From Cytophagaceae bacterium (lineage in GTDB: Bacteria > Bacteroidota > Bacteroidia > Cytophagales > Spirosomataceae), in the NCBI GenBank assembly GCA_027488335.1, contig JAIYBU010000085.1, forward strand, positions 1 through 64,000: a stretch of DNA of 64,000 nucleotides, written 5' to 3'. The notes under the pieces were generated by a model. That model made no database searches, was not told where the DNA came from, and worked only from the letters and a program-made list of their open reading frames with translations. Each line of letters begins with the position of its first letter. The first letter of the stretch is position 1. The position numbers were made by a program, and so were the translations under genes. Positions 18,341-27,777 of the stretch are shown here, piece after piece.

Positions 18341-19078
18341 ATGAAAAAGATTGTTGATTACATACTGAGTTCGGTATATTTGGTCTATTTTGGCCTATTG
18401 TTAGTCGTGTTTCACGTACTTCAAGTGATAGCTTTTACTATTTTTGGCCGTGATGCCCAGCAGAAAGTTGTCTATGTTCTAAATTTTTTCATTACTTATG
18501 GTTGGTATCTGACAGGCACAACCGTAACGTTTACACAATCGTATCAACTACCAACCGACCGACCAATTGTCTTTATTGCCAATCACCAGAGTACATTTGA
18601 TATTCCTGCTATGTATTGGTTTTTGCGTAAATATAAATTGATTTTTGTATCAAAAATTGAGTTGGCGAAGGGAATTCCGAGTATTTCTTATAATCTTAAT
18701 AAAAGCAATGCAGCTCTTATTGACCGTAAAGATGGTAAACAAGCGGTGAGCGAAATTTTGAAGTTGAGTAAGTATATTAGTGAAAATAATTACTCGGCAG
18801 TGATTTTTCCAGAAGGCACTCGCTCTCGTTCGGGCGTGATGAAACCTTTTGCCGCAGGTGGAATCAATGCTTTGCTGAAAAAAGCACCAAATGCTTTAGT
18901 TGTACCGATTGCGATTAAAGGAAACAATAAATTTGACCCAAACGGTGGACTTTTTCCATTGGTTTCTTTCTCAAAACTCTCTTGGACGGTTCTTGAACCA
19001 ATTGAGCCAAAAGGCAAAACTGGTGAAGAAATTGCCAATTTATCGCAAGAAGCTATTCGTGTTGCGTTGGAGGCATAA
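18341..19078 (+). CDS. plsC: 1-acyl-sn-glycerol-3-phosphate acyltransferase
   Basis: Inner membrane acyltransferase that adds the second acyl chain to lysophosphatidic acid to form phosphatidic acid. The catalytic H-x4-D motif is in NHQSTFDIPAMY and the substrate-binding motif is FPEGTRSRSGVMKPF. An N-terminal hydrophobic segment (residues about 8-35) anchors the protein. The ATG at 18341 (MKKIVDYIL) is preferred over the in-frame ATG at 18317 because it begins the recognisable N-terminal helix. About 245 residues is normal. It is divergent from the acyl-ACP desaturase, so both could respond to the same lipid signal. Confidence 0.9.
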   Translation: MKKIVDYILSSVYLVYFGLLLVVFHVLQVIAFTIFGRDAQQKVVYVLNFFITYGWYLTGTTVTFTQSYQLPTDRPIVFIANHQSTFDIPAMYWFLRKYKLIFVSKIELAKGIPSISYNLNKSNAALIDRKDGKQAVSEILKLSKYISENNYSAVIFPEGTRSRSGVMKPFAAGGINALLKKAPNALVVPIAIKGNNKFDPNGGLFPLVSFSKLSWTVLEPIEPKGKTGEEIANLSQEAIRVALEA

Positions 19079-19302
19079 TTTATATTTCCCCGAATAAATT
19101 CGGGGGCTATGGGAACCATGGATTTGGGTTTGTATCATAAAAACGATTTAAATCGTTTTAAATAAAATCATTCCATTTTTCCCATAACTGACAATTTTAA
19201 TCGCTCTATTTAAATGAAAAGCCCAGCTTGATTTTTCAAGTTGGGCTTTTCATTTATGTGATAAACAAGTTATTCGCTCATTATATCATTCAATTATTGA
19301 AT
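19079..19302. other. hairpin-rich gap between plsC and fabD
   Basis: No gene. Three symmetric elements lie here: CCCCGAAT/ATTCGGGG (19088-19105) without a T run; a perfect 20-base palindrome built on AAAACGATTT (19140-19159); and a bidirectional terminator at 19217-19250. Confidence 0.6.
19217..19250. terminator. bidirectional terminator between plsC and fabD
   Basis: AAAAGCCCAGCTTG pairs with CAAGTTGGGCTTTT (one G-U) around a 6-base loop, with A and T runs on both flanks. It serves the converging plsC and fabD genes. Confidence 0.8.
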
Positions 19303-20175
19303 TTAAACGCCTACCGCTTCGGCTTCTGGAGCGATTTTCTTCACTAAACCTTGTAAAACTTTTCCTGGGCCACATTCAACAAATTTTGTTGCACCGTTGG
19401 CTACCATATTTTGTACAGATTGTGTCCAACGAACTGGGCCTGTAAGTTGTGCTATCAAATTAGCTTTGATAGTTGCTACATCCGTAGAAGGTTGAGCATT
19501 TACGTTTTGATAAATTGGGCAACTTGGCGTTGAGAATGTAGTACTTTCAATCGCTGCGGCCAATTCTTCACGAGCTGGTTCCATCAGTGGCGAGTGAAAC
19601 GCCCCTCCTACTGGCAAAATTAAGGCTCTTTTTGCTCCTGCGGCTTTTAATTTTTCGCAAGCTTCGGTTACAGCTTCGATTGTTCCTGAAATCACGAGTT
19701 GACCTGGACAGTTATAATTAGCCGCCACTACAACGCCGTCAATTCCTGCACAAATATCTTCTACAACATCATCAGCTAAATTTAAAATTGCAGCCATTGT
19801 TGATGGATTTATCTCGCACGCACGTTGCATAGCATTTGCTCGTTGCGAAACCAATTTCAACCCATCTTCAAATGATAAAGCACCTGCTGTTACTAAAGCT
19901 GAAAATTCGCCTAAAGAGTGACCCGCAACCATATCGGGTTTAAAACCTTCGATGGTAGAAGCCAATATCACTGAATGTAAAAATATGGCAGGTTGAGTTA
20001 CATTGGTTTGTTTGAGTTCTTCGTCTGTTCCTTCAAACATTACTTTTGTAATCTCAAATCCTAAGATTTCGTTGGCTTTTTCAAACATTTGGCGGGCCGA
20101 ATCCGAACTTTCGTAAAGATTTTTACCCATTCCACTAAACTGAGCTCCTTGCCCAGGAAAAACATAAGCTGTCAT
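19303..20175 (-). CDS. fabD: malonyl-CoA:ACP transacylase
   Basis: Transfers malonyl from CoA to ACP to supply type II fatty acid synthesis. The 290-residue protein begins YVFPGQGAQFSGMGK, has the active-site serine in VAGHSLGEFSALV, the RANAMQRAC arginine region, the catalytic histidine in VGGAFHSPLMEPA, and ends GPGKVLQGLVKKI. Full length with a normal start. Other fab genes are not adjacent; fabI lies about 11 kb away. It follows the SPOR lipoprotein gene on the same strand with a 96-base gap. Cytoplasmic. Confidence 0.96.
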   Translation of the reverse strand: MTAYVFPGQGAQFSGMGKNLYESSDSARQMFEKANEILGFEITKVMFEGTDEELKQTNVTQPAIFLHSVILASTIEGFKPDMVAGHSLGEFSALVTAGALSFEDGLKLVSQRANAMQRACEINPSTMAAILNLADDVVEDICAGIDGVVVAANYNCPGQLVISGTIEAVTEACEKLKAAGAKRALILPVGGAFHSPLMEPAREELAAAIESTTFSTPSCPIYQNVNAQPSTDVATIKANLIAQLTGPVRWTQSVQNMVANGATKFVECGPGKVLQGLVKKIAPEAEAVGV

Positions 20176-20271
20176 ATATTCATTAACTGGTTACTGGAAA
20201 ATTGCGGGGCCGCACGTACGTTTATTGGTTTTGAGCTTTTCCTCCCCATTCCCTCGCTCAAAACACAAAAT

Positions 20272-20823
20272 TTATTTAGTTTGCATACTTTTCTTAATAT
20301 CAATTTTTTCTGAAACTATCATGGCCATTGAGTAGCGTTGTTTGATGAAAGAATAATAGCGTTCGGCATCTAATTTTGAGGTAAAGTCTCCCGCTTTGAG
20401 TTTGTAGGTGGGTTGGCTGAAAGTAAGGTATGTATTGAGTTCGGGAAAATTTTGATAAATAAATACTTTGGCTTCATCTACTTCTCGGCGGTCATTACCG
20501 ACATAAACTTGGATTCGATAACCTGATGAATAGCGAACGTTTTTATTTCTGACAGCAATAGAATCAAGAGCAATGTCAACTTGTGAATTTACTTGCTGCG
20601 GAAATTGAGCAATTATCCCATTTGACTTTTCTTTGACAGGTACTTTTTCAGCGGGTGCTGTCGCTAATGGTTTGGCATCGTATTTTACACGAATATCCGA
20701 AAGGTCTTCTTCATAATTGCCAATTCCAACGTTTGTATTTTTGCTTGGCGTTGCCAACCTACTACAAGCACTAACAATAATTGACAGACAAACACAAAGC
20801 ACTACTTTTGAAAAAATATTCAT
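20272..20823 (-). CDS. SPOR-domain lipoprotein
   Basis: A 183-residue envelope lipoprotein. The N-terminus MNIFSKVVLCVCLSIIVSAC ends in an SPase II lipobox (VSAC-S). After a low-complexity linker, residues 105-180 form a SPOR-like domain (YRIQVYVGNDRREVDEAKVF, LKAGDFTSKLDAERYYSFIK), the fold that binds denuded septal peptidoglycan. It is probably an outer membrane lipoprotein that contacts the cell wall, perhaps at the division site. It is upstream of fabD on the same strand, but a 96-base gap leaves co-transcription uncertain. Confidence 0.8.
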   Translation of the reverse strand: MNIFSKVVLCVCLSIIVSACSRLATPSKNTNVGIGNYEEDLSDIRVKYDAKPLATAPAEKVPVKEKSNGIIAQFPQQVNSQVDIALDSIAVRNKNVRYSSGYRIQVYVGNDRREVDEAKVFIYQNFPELNTYLTFSQPTYKLKAGDFTSKLDAERYYSFIKQRYSMAMIVSEKIDIKKSMQTK

Positions 20824-20961
20824 TGTATATTTTTTAGATTTTGGGCAGAACTCTCTTTTATCACGAAACGACGGTCAAAATTATAAAAATATTCTTTCTT
20901 AATGATAAAAATACAAAAAAGATGTTGATTGAGGCTTAAAGAAGCTACTTTGGTTTCAAAC

Positions 20962-20999
20962 AAAAAACCCAATCTTATCAAATGATAAAAGTGGGTTTT
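20962..20999 (-). terminator. terminator after fadD
   Basis: On the minus strand AAACCCACTTTTATCA pairs with TGATAAGATTGGGTTT with small internal mismatches and is followed by TTTTG. It lies 42 bases after the fadD stop. Confidence 0.7.
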
Positions 21000-21040
21000 A
21001 AGACAATTTACATTAATTCTCTCGAAGCTTTATCTAAAAT

Positions 21041-22750
21041 CTATTTTTTTGCCATTTCTTCTTCTTTTAAGCTTCTGCGTAAAATCTTACCGACGTTTGT
21101 TTTGGGTAATTCCGTACGGAATTCGATATGTTTCGGACACTTATAGGCCGTTAGATTTTCTTTACAATGTGCCTTTATTTGCTCGGCAGTTAGGCTTTGG
21201 TCTTTCTTCACTACAAAAACCTTTACAGCTTCCGTTGATTTTTCGTCGGCCACGCCAATACATGCCACCTCCAAAACACCTGGGCAAGTTGCCACCACAT
21301 CTTCGATTTCGTTTGGATAAACATTAAAGCCCGAAACTAAAATCATGTCTTTCTTTCTATCCACAATCTTAAAGAAACCATCGGTACTCATTACACCCAC
21401 ATCCCCTGTCTTAAACCAAGATTTTCCTTCACTATCCACAAACGTAACCTTTGCTGTTTCATCTGGACGGTTGTAATATCCTGCCATAACTTGCGGCCCA
21501 TGAGCCACGATTTCGCCAGCTTCGCCAACTTCTGCCCAAGTTTCGTCGTCTTTCAAGATTCTGACCTCAGTACTTGGCCACGGAATTCCGATTGTGCCAA
21601 CTCGGTTTTCGCCAACAAGTGGATTTGACGTAAGTACAGGCGAAGTTTCTGATAACCCATAGCCTTCGGCTGGGAGATTCCCTGTTAATTCTTTCCAACG
21701 ATTAGCCACCACTCCTTGCAGAGCCATTCCACCCGCCGAAGTAATAATCAATTTACTAAAATCAACTTCTCCGATTTTAGGGTGATTTAGTAAGCCATTA
21801 TATAAAGTATTCACACCCGTAAATACGTGCGGAGGATATTTTTTCAAATCTTTGATGAAAGCCTCCAAATCACGAGGATTGGTAATTAGTAAATTCATCG
21901 TACCTGTTTTCAAAGCCGTAAGTGCATTTACCGTCAGAGCATAAATATGGTAAAGCGGCAATGCGGCAACTACAACAGGTTTTTCATCAGTAATCTTATC
22001 GGTCAAAACTCCTTGCCAAACATTGTTGGCTTCGAGATTAGATACGATATTTCGGTGCGTAAGCATTGCTCCTTTCGATACGCCAGTTGTTCCGCCAGTG
22101 TATTGAATAAAAGCTAAATCCGAATTATTCATCGTAGGCTTTGTCCAAGTTTGGTTGGCACCTTTGCTCACGGCATCCATGAAAGACTGTGCCGTAGGTA
22201 AATTAAATGCAGGAACCATTTTCTTGACGCTCTTCACAACAAAATTCACAATCTGTTTTTTCGGAAAGCCAAGCATGTCGCCCAGTTCTGTCACAAAAAT
22301 GTGCTTGATTGACGTATTTCCCAGAATTTTTTCAAGACTCGAAGCAAAGTTTGCTACAATAACAATCGCTTTTGCTCCCGAATCTTTAAACTGATGCTCC
22401 ATTTCTCGTGGCGTGTAAAGTGGATTGGTATTCACAACCGTTAGTCCTGCACGCAATGCACCAAACATAGCCACTGGATATTGCAATACATTGGGCATCT
22501 GAATCGCAATACGGTCGCCTTTTTGCATACCAATACTTTGCAGATACGCAGCAAAATTACGTGAAAGTGTGTCAAGCTGTCCGTAGGTAATTTCTTTGCC
22601 CATACAGGCATAAGCAGCCTTATGACTAAATTTATTGAAGCCGTCTTCCATCAATTCTAAAATCGAAGGATAGGCCTCGGGATTTATTTCATACGGGACA
22701 CCCTTTGGATAATATTTTAGCCAAGGGTAAGTTTCAGTGGTAACAGGCAT
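21041..22750 (-). CDS. fadD: long-chain fatty acid-CoA ligase
   Basis: ANL-superfamily enzyme that activates fatty acids to acyl-CoA through an acyl-adenylate. The 569-residue protein shows the P-loop IQYTGGTTGVSKGAMLTH, the AMP-binding GYGLSETSPV, the hinge region TGDVGVMSTDGFFKIVDRKK and the C-terminal catalytic lysine in LPKTNVGKILRRSLKEE. The N-terminal ITYGQLDTLSRNFAAYL is typical of FadD rather than acetyl-CoA synthetase. No fadAB operon is nearby, but an acyl-CoA dehydrogenase lies 9 kb away. It has its own terminator and is divergent from the glycosyltransferase cluster. Peripheral inner membrane or cytoplasmic. Confidence 0.9.
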   Translation of the reverse strand: MPVTTETYPWLKYYPKGVPYEINPEAYPSILELMEDGFNKFSHKAAYACMGKEITYGQLDTLSRNFAAYLQSIGMQKGDRIAIQMPNVLQYPVAMFGALRAGLTVVNTNPLYTPREMEHQFKDSGAKAIVIVANFASSLEKILGNTSIKHIFVTELGDMLGFPKKQIVNFVVKSVKKMVPAFNLPTAQSFMDAVSKGANQTWTKPTMNNSDLAFIQYTGGTTGVSKGAMLTHRNIVSNLEANNVWQGVLTDKITDEKPVVVAALPLYHIYALTVNALTALKTGTMNLLITNPRDLEAFIKDLKKYPPHVFTGVNTLYNGLLNHPKIGEVDFSKLIITSAGGMALQGVVANRWKELTGNLPAEGYGLSETSPVLTSNPLVGENRVGTIGIPWPSTEVRILKDDETWAEVGEAGEIVAHGPQVMAGYYNRPDETAKVTFVDSEGKSWFKTGDVGVMSTDGFFKIVDRKKDMILVSGFNVYPNEIEDVVATCPGVLEVACIGVADEKSTEAVKVFVVKKDQSLTAEQIKAHCKENLTAYKCPKHIEFRTELPKTNVGKILRRSLKEEEMAKK

Positions 22751-22958
22751 GGTTTTATAGTTTGTTTGTATTTTTCGATGTAAAAATAAGACGTTTTATT
22801 GATTAGAAGGGTTTAGAAAGCAAAAAAATGTCTGATTATCAGAATATTTAACGCCATTCTAATATTAGAAGAGCTTTTTGGCGTAATTTTACCAACCATT
22901 TTGTGAAAATTCGCAAACAACAAGCGTTTTATTTCCATAAGTTAATTGTAGAAATTCC

Positions 22959-23966
22959 TTGAATACTTTTCCAAACGAACATTCGGATATAAAAGTCAGT
23001 GTGATAGTTTTGACTTACAATCACGAAAAATTTATTCGCAAAACTCTCGATTCGATACTTTCGCAACAAGTCAACTTTACATTTGAAGTAATTGTGGGCG
23101 ATGATGCCTCACCCGATTCTACTGCTGACATCATCAGAGAATATCACGCCAACTACCCTGATATCATTGTGCCAATGCTTCACGAGAAAAATCTCGGTGG
23201 ATTTGGTAAAGCTAATACATTGGCCGCTTTGGCCATCGCCAAAGGAAAATACATTGCTCCGATGGATGGCGATGACTATTGGACTTCCGACCAAAAACTT
23301 CAAAAACTGGCTGATTTTTTAGACCAAAATCCTGACTTCGTGGCGTGTTTTCATAATGCCGAAATTATCTTTGATGATGATTCTCACCCCAATCAGTTCG
23401 TCAATGCTCCCGACCAAAAAGAAATCGTTACGGTCGAAGATTTTATTGGTGAAGATGAAGTTTGGTTTATTGCAACTTCGGCGATTTTATTCCGCAATGG
23501 TGTGATTACGCATTACCCGCAATGGTTTCATGAATCAAAAAGTGGTGATATTCCTCGCTATATTTTGTTAGGAAAAGGCGGAACAAAGTTTAAGTACATC
23601 AACGAAGTCATGTCGGTTTACCGAAAAAATCGCAACAGCGGCATGAGTTTTACCGATGGCTATAAAGATGCCGAGTTCTTGCAAAACCGTGTAGGAATGT
23701 ACCGAGGTATTGACCAAGAATTAGATTATAAATTTCATGAAACGCTCAATAAAAATATTGCTCGCTACTACCGCATGATGCTTGATAGTAAACAGTTTGT
23801 GGGTAAATATTTCAAGCAAATGCCTACGGCTATTACATATTTGAGGCTTGCTAAACCAAGCCGCGAGATACAACGAGAGATTATCAGAGAATATATTTTC
23901 CCGAAATGGCTGAGTAATCTGTATAGTTTTTTTGCACTTTTACCACATCGAATTAAGAAAGGATAA
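22959..23966 (+). CDS. family 2 glycosyltransferase
   Basis: GT-A fold inverting glycosyltransferase of 335 residues. The N-terminus shows VSVIVLTYNHEKFIRKTLDS, then VIVGDDASPDSTADI and the metal-binding DxD variant MDGDDYWTSDQKLQKL. The acceptor region includes VMSVYRKNRNSGMS. No membrane helix, so it is probably a cytoplasmic or peripheral enzyme. The start used is TTG at 22959, since no suitable in-frame ATG lies before the conserved N-terminal strand; this is the weakest part of the call. It is the first gene of the glycan cluster and is a paralogue of the next gene (same GDDYW-T-x-x-x-KLQK motif and YRK segment). Confidence 0.82.
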   Translation: MNTFPNEHSDIKVSVIVLTYNHEKFIRKTLDSILSQQVNFTFEVIVGDDASPDSTADIIREYHANYPDIIVPMLHEKNLGGFGKANTLAALAIAKGKYIAPMDGDDYWTSDQKLQKLADFLDQNPDFVACFHNAEIIFDDDSHPNQFVNAPDQKEIVTVEDFIGEDEVWFIATSAILFRNGVITHYPQWFHESKSGDIPRYILLGKGGTKFKYINEVMSVYRKNRNSGMSFTDGYKDAEFLQNRVGMYRGIDQELDYKFHETLNKNIARYYRMMLDSKQFVGKYFKQMPTAITYLRLAKPSREIQREIIREYIFPKWLSNLYSFFALLPHRIKKG

Positions 23967-23967
23967 G

Positions 23968-24081
23968 GTCTGCACCGAAGGTTATGCACCCCAGGTCTGA
24001 CCTTATATATTTGTAAATCTAAATAACCGCAAGTTCAACGCCTTATTGTCAGACTGGGGTGCGTAACTATGCGGTACAGAC
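23968..24081. repeat. 34-base imperfect inverted repeat between two glycosyltransferase genes
   Basis: The left arm (23968-24001) and right arm (24048-24081) are near-perfect reverse complements sharing GTCTG-ACCG, TTA-GCACCCCAG and TCTGAC, separated by 46 bases. The right arm is also bracketed by its own inverted repeat, CTTATTGTC (24042-24050) and GACAATAAG (24079-24087), which would compete with the long hairpin. It fills nearly the whole 124-base gap. It may be a mobile palindromic element of the MITE/REP kind or an attenuator; the sequence alone does not decide. Confidence 0.65.
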
Positions 24082-24090
24082 AATAAGAGT

Positions 24091-24918
24091 ATGCCACCAA
24101 AAGTAAGTGTTTGTATTCCGACTTATAATCACGAGCAATATATTCGTCAAACCCTTGATGGGGCTTTGATGCAGCAAACCGATTTTGAGATTGAAATCGT
24201 CATCGGGGATGATGCTTCGACAGATAATAATCAACAAATTATTCAAGAATATGTGGATAAGTACCCAAATATCTTTCAAGCATTTTTGCACAAAGAAAAT
24301 CAAGGGCCAAAAGAACCCAAAGAGTTTGGTGGTAGAAACAATGTATTAGGACTTTTGAAAGCCTGTAAGGGAGACTATGTAGCCCTTTGTGAAGGTGACG
24401 ATTATTGGACTGACCCTCTGAAACTACAAAAACAAGTAGATTTCATGGAAGCAAACTCAGATTATGCCATTTGTCACCACAACATGCGAGTAATTTATGA
24501 AGATGGTTCGCCTGAGCATTTCTTCAATGACGCAAATCAAAAAACCGAATCAAGCATTGTGGATATTTTGGAAGACCGTTGGTTTATTGCCACCGCATCT
24601 ACACTTTACCGAAATATTTTCCGTGAACAAGACTTTGTAGAATGGCACAGCCGAGCCGCAGCGGGCGATTGGGCTTTGGTTATTCAACTGGCCGCAACGG
24701 GCAAAATTCACTATATAAACGAAACAATGGGTGTTTACCGCAAACACAGTGGTGGATTGAGCAATGTACAATCTTCCACCAATTTGTATTTTCTACGAAA
24801 TCGCCAACAAATGTTTACTGACATTAACGAATGGTTGGCTTTTAAGTACGATAACACGATTCAACAAACGCTGGTATCATACGATAAACAAATTCAAGCA
24901 ATTGAAGCGAATATTTAG
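24091..24918 (+). CDS. family 2 glycosyltransferase
   Basis: A 275-residue GT2 enzyme and paralogue of the preceding gene. It has VSVCIPTYNHEQYIRQTLDG, VIGDDASTDNNQQII, the DxD-type CEGDDYWTDPLKLQKQ, and GVYRKHSGGLSN near the acceptor site. There is no transmembrane segment. Family members transfer sugars to lipid-linked or protein glycans; the donor cannot be told. It is separated from its paralogue by the long inverted repeat and from the next gene by 52 bases. The tandem pair suggests duplication and divergence to act on successive sugars. Confidence 0.85.
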   Translation: MPPKVSVCIPTYNHEQYIRQTLDGALMQQTDFEIEIVIGDDASTDNNQQIIQEYVDKYPNIFQAFLHKENQGPKEPKEFGGRNNVLGLLKACKGDYVALCEGDDYWTDPLKLQKQVDFMEANSDYAICHHNMRVIYEDGSPEHFFNDANQKTESSIVDILEDRWFIATASTLYRNIFREQDFVEWHSRAAAGDWALVIQLAATGKIHYINETMGVYRKHSGGLSNVQSSTNLYFLRNRQQMFTDINEWLAFKYDNTIQQTLVSYDKQIQAIEANI

Positions 24919-24970
24919 TAATTTTACAAAAATTTGATTTTTCACCTCTCCGCTGGGGGATTGGAATTTT

Positions 24971-25888
24971 ATGAAAATAGCAATAGTTACACCACTTTTT
25001 AATGATTGGGATTGCCTTTACAGACTCGTTGAAGACATTCGTAAGGTGCTTTCACCAACGCAATTTGCCGATTATCGAATTGTGGTTGTAAACGATTGCT
25101 CAAGTTTGGAAGTGGATGCTGCTAAATTAGCTGGCCACCCCATTGAGATTATTCACCTCAACAAAAACCTCGGTCATCAGAAATCTATTGCTATTGGGGT
25201 TTCTTACCTAAATAAAAATTCAGAGCAAGATTTGTTAGTGGTTATGGATGTTGATGGCGAAGATAAGCCCGAACATTTACCAATTTTATTGGAAGAAGCC
25301 ATCAAAGGTAAAGCTAATGAGATAGTTTTTGCCCGCCGAACCAAACGAAAAGAGAGTTTTTTCTTCAAAATCTTCTATAAAATCTATAAATATATTTTTG
25401 TTTTCTTAACAGGAAAAGTAATCAACTTTGGTAATTATTCGGTCATCCCGAAAAGTTTACTCGATAAAGTAGCTCATATATCTGATATTTGGAATCATTA
25501 CCCTGGGGGTGTAATTCGTTCAAGATTATTATATAAGTCAGTTGGTTTAGAACGTGGCGAAAGATACATGGGTAAATCAAAAATGAATTATACTTCGCTG
25601 GTGATTCATGGCTTGAGTGCCGTAGCCGTTTATGTCGATACCGTTTCGGTAAGATTACTCATTGCAGTTTCTTTGCTTATTCTGACCGCCATTTTTGGTA
25701 TTTCTTTGGTTTTTGTTTTCGATTATCATATTCCCATTTGGGGTTTACTTCTATTTTTTGGGATATTGAGCCAAGCCTTTCTTAGCACCCTGATATTAGT
25801 TTTTACGGTTCTTTCTTACCGAGTAAACTTCAATTTTCTTCCTGCGGTACACTTTCAAGATTATATCCAGACCGTTGAGCAACTATAA
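24971..25888 (+). CDS. DPM1/GtrB-like glycosyltransferase with two C-terminal membrane helices
   Basis: A 305-residue polyisoprenyl-phosphate-type GT2. The catalytic domain begins KIAIVTPLFNDWDCLYRLVE, has NKNLGHQKSIAIGVSYL and the acidic VVMDVDGEDKPEHLP, and is followed by ARRTKRKESFFFKIFYKIYK. Two hydrophobic helices end the protein (RLLIAVSLLILTAIFGISLV and LLLFFGILSQAFLSTLI), the arrangement of GtrB/ArnC/DPM enzymes that load a sugar onto undecaprenyl phosphate. The next gene encodes a polytopic protein that could use such a donor. It is 23 bases upstream of that gene, so the two are probably co-transcribed. Confidence 0.84.
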   Translation: MKIAIVTPLFNDWDCLYRLVEDIRKVLSPTQFADYRIVVVNDCSSLEVDAAKLAGHPIEIIHLNKNLGHQKSIAIGVSYLNKNSEQDLLVVMDVDGEDKPEHLPILLEEAIKGKANEIVFARRTKRKESFFFKIFYKIYKYIFVFLTGKVINFGNYSVIPKSLLDKVAHISDIWNHYPGGVIRSRLLYKSVGLERGERYMGKSKMNYTSLVIHGLSAVAVYVDTVSVRLLIAVSLLILTAIFGISLVFVFDYHIPIWGLLLFFGILSQAFLSTLILVFTVLSYRVNFNFLPAVHFQDYIQTVEQL

Positions 25889-25911
25889 AAATCCAATTTC
25901 AATTTCCGAGC

Positions 25912-27723
25912 ATGAATAAAAAACTCATCACATATTTGTTGATACTTCTGCCAATTATTGGCTTTTATGTATTCGTTTTTCATAATGCCTTCAATATTGG
26001 TTGGAATGACGACTGGCATGGAATCGAAGGTTTTTTGGCAAGTTGGATGCAACAAGAGACATTTTCTGAAAAAATTACTTTGTTGTTTTCGCAAATGTGC
26101 GAACACCGAATCTTATATGTTCGACTCAGCACACTCCTTTGCTATACCCTTTTTGGCGAAGTAAACTACAAAGTTTTGATGCTCATGGGAGTTTCGTATT
26201 TGCTTATACTACCTTTTGTTTTTTACCGACTTTTGCGTGAAATCAATCTAAAATTAGCTTACCTTATTCCGATTGTTTTTATCATTTTCAACACCCAGCC
26301 CATCGAAAATATTTTTTGGGCGATAACTTCACTTCAACCCAATACTGTAGTTATTTTTGGACTTTGGGGTTTTTCTCTTTTGTTGTTTTATAAGCAATCA
26401 TGGGCGTTTTACTTAGCAAACACCTTATTTTTCGTAGCTATGTTTACGAACGGTAATGGAATGTTTTCTTTCATTGCAGCTATTCCTTTAGTTTTATATA
26501 CCCGCACACGAAGCGAGAAATTTCAGTTTCTTGCTTTTTCTACTTTTTCGTTTTTACTCTATTTCTTTGATTTCAAAAAACCAGGTATCCGCCCCGATGT
26601 GAAGATAAATTTCACCCAATATCCACATATTATTGTAGGAGATATTTTTGCATTTTTCGGCTCACCGATTGACAGTACTGTTCAATTTTACAGCACAAAT
26701 CTTAAATTTGCCGTTGCCATTACAGCAGGGGTTTTGATGCTTGGTTGGGTTTTATACATACTTTTTAGCTTTCTCTATTTTTGGTATCTAACTAATTATA
26801 AATCACTTGCAACAGAAAAGACAAGTGCATTGTACCAAACTATCTTAAAGTACCCAAAATTCAACCTTTACCTACTGGCAGCTTTCATATTTGTGGGTTT
26901 GAGCGGTGCCGCTTTTGCAGCTTCTCGTGCCAGCCAAGGACTCGAGCAAGCTTTTGCGAGTCGCTACAAAACAGTTTCGCTGATTTTGTTTGTGGTGGTT
27001 TATTTGAGCTTCTATAATATTGTTCAAGCTAAAAACTGGAAAAAGTATTTACAGATTTCGATAATTGTTACGATTCTATTTAGTGCCTTTTCGTATTACG
27101 AAAGTTGGGACGATGTAGAAAACCGTCGAAAATTTTTCGGAACAACCATTTTAAACTGGAAAAACAACGGACGCTATTATTATTACGCCTTCGATAATTC
27201 CAGAAATCCCGACGACCACGCTCCTATAAACACTTATCAACGACTACCGATTCCGCCGTATAACTATGCAGGTTTCGTGCATGGCGTGATGAAATATGTC
27301 AACGACATTTTGTGGATAAGTCGTGTACATTTCAAAAACTACACACCGCCTGCCGAAATTGATGAGTTAAATCAATCCTTATACAAGAATCCAGTTGCCA
27401 CAAATTCGGGGGAGGTTGTTAAAATCAAGGAAGAGAAGAACCTTTTCCACATAGAAATCAACAATGTGTTTATACATGCCAATCGCAGATACGATGGATA
27501 TTATGCCATTTTTAGCAATAACACCAATCGTTTGGCATTTTATCTCGAAACACAAGCCAATAAATTCTCAACATTTTTGAGTACGCAACGCTACTACAAT
27601 AATCATATAGACATGATTGTAGCGAAACCCGATTTACCGATTGGAAGTTTCAATATGCAAATCGGTAAACTCGAAAATGGTCAGTTTAAAGTCATAAAAG
27701 AAGAAGCTATTGAAATAAAATAA
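25912..27723 (+). CDS. polytopic membrane protein, GT-C glycosyltransferase-like
   Basis: A 603-residue integral membrane protein with about 10-11 hydrophobic helices in the first 400 residues and a soluble C-terminal domain of about 200 residues. After the first helix the loop reads NIGWNDDWHGIEGF, with an acidic pair at the place where GT-C glycosyltransferases hold their metal or catalytic acid. No named family is recognised with certainty. The position directly after a GtrB-like sugar-loading gene suggests it transfers a sugar from undecaprenyl phosphate on the periplasmic side. That role is inference from topology and context. Confidence 0.62.
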   Translation: MNKKLITYLLILLPIIGFYVFVFHNAFNIGWNDDWHGIEGFLASWMQQETFSEKITLLFSQMCEHRILYVRLSTLLCYTLFGEVNYKVLMLMGVSYLLILPFVFYRLLREINLKLAYLIPIVFIIFNTQPIENIFWAITSLQPNTVVIFGLWGFSLLLFYKQSWAFYLANTLFFVAMFTNGNGMFSFIAAIPLVLYTRTRSEKFQFLAFSTFSFLLYFFDFKKPGIRPDVKINFTQYPHIIVGDIFAFFGSPIDSTVQFYSTNLKFAVAITAGVLMLGWVLYILFSFLYFWYLTNYKSLATEKTSALYQTILKYPKFNLYLLAAFIFVGLSGAAFAASRASQGLEQAFASRYKTVSLILFVVVYLSFYNIVQAKNWKKYLQISIIVTILFSAFSYYESWDDVENRRKFFGTTILNWKNNGRYYYYAFDNSRNPDDHAPINTYQRLPIPPYNYAGFVHGVMKYVNDILWISRVHFKNYTPPAEIDELNQSLYKNPVATNSGEVVKIKEEKNLFHIEINNVFIHANRRYDGYYAIFSNNTNRLAFYLETQANKFSTFLSTQRYYNNHIDMIVAKPDLPIGSFNMQIGKLENGQFKVIKEEAIEIK

Positions 27724-27777
27724 GTCAAAAGTATAAAAATTTATAAAATATTATCCCCTTTTAGGGGTTAGGGGTTT

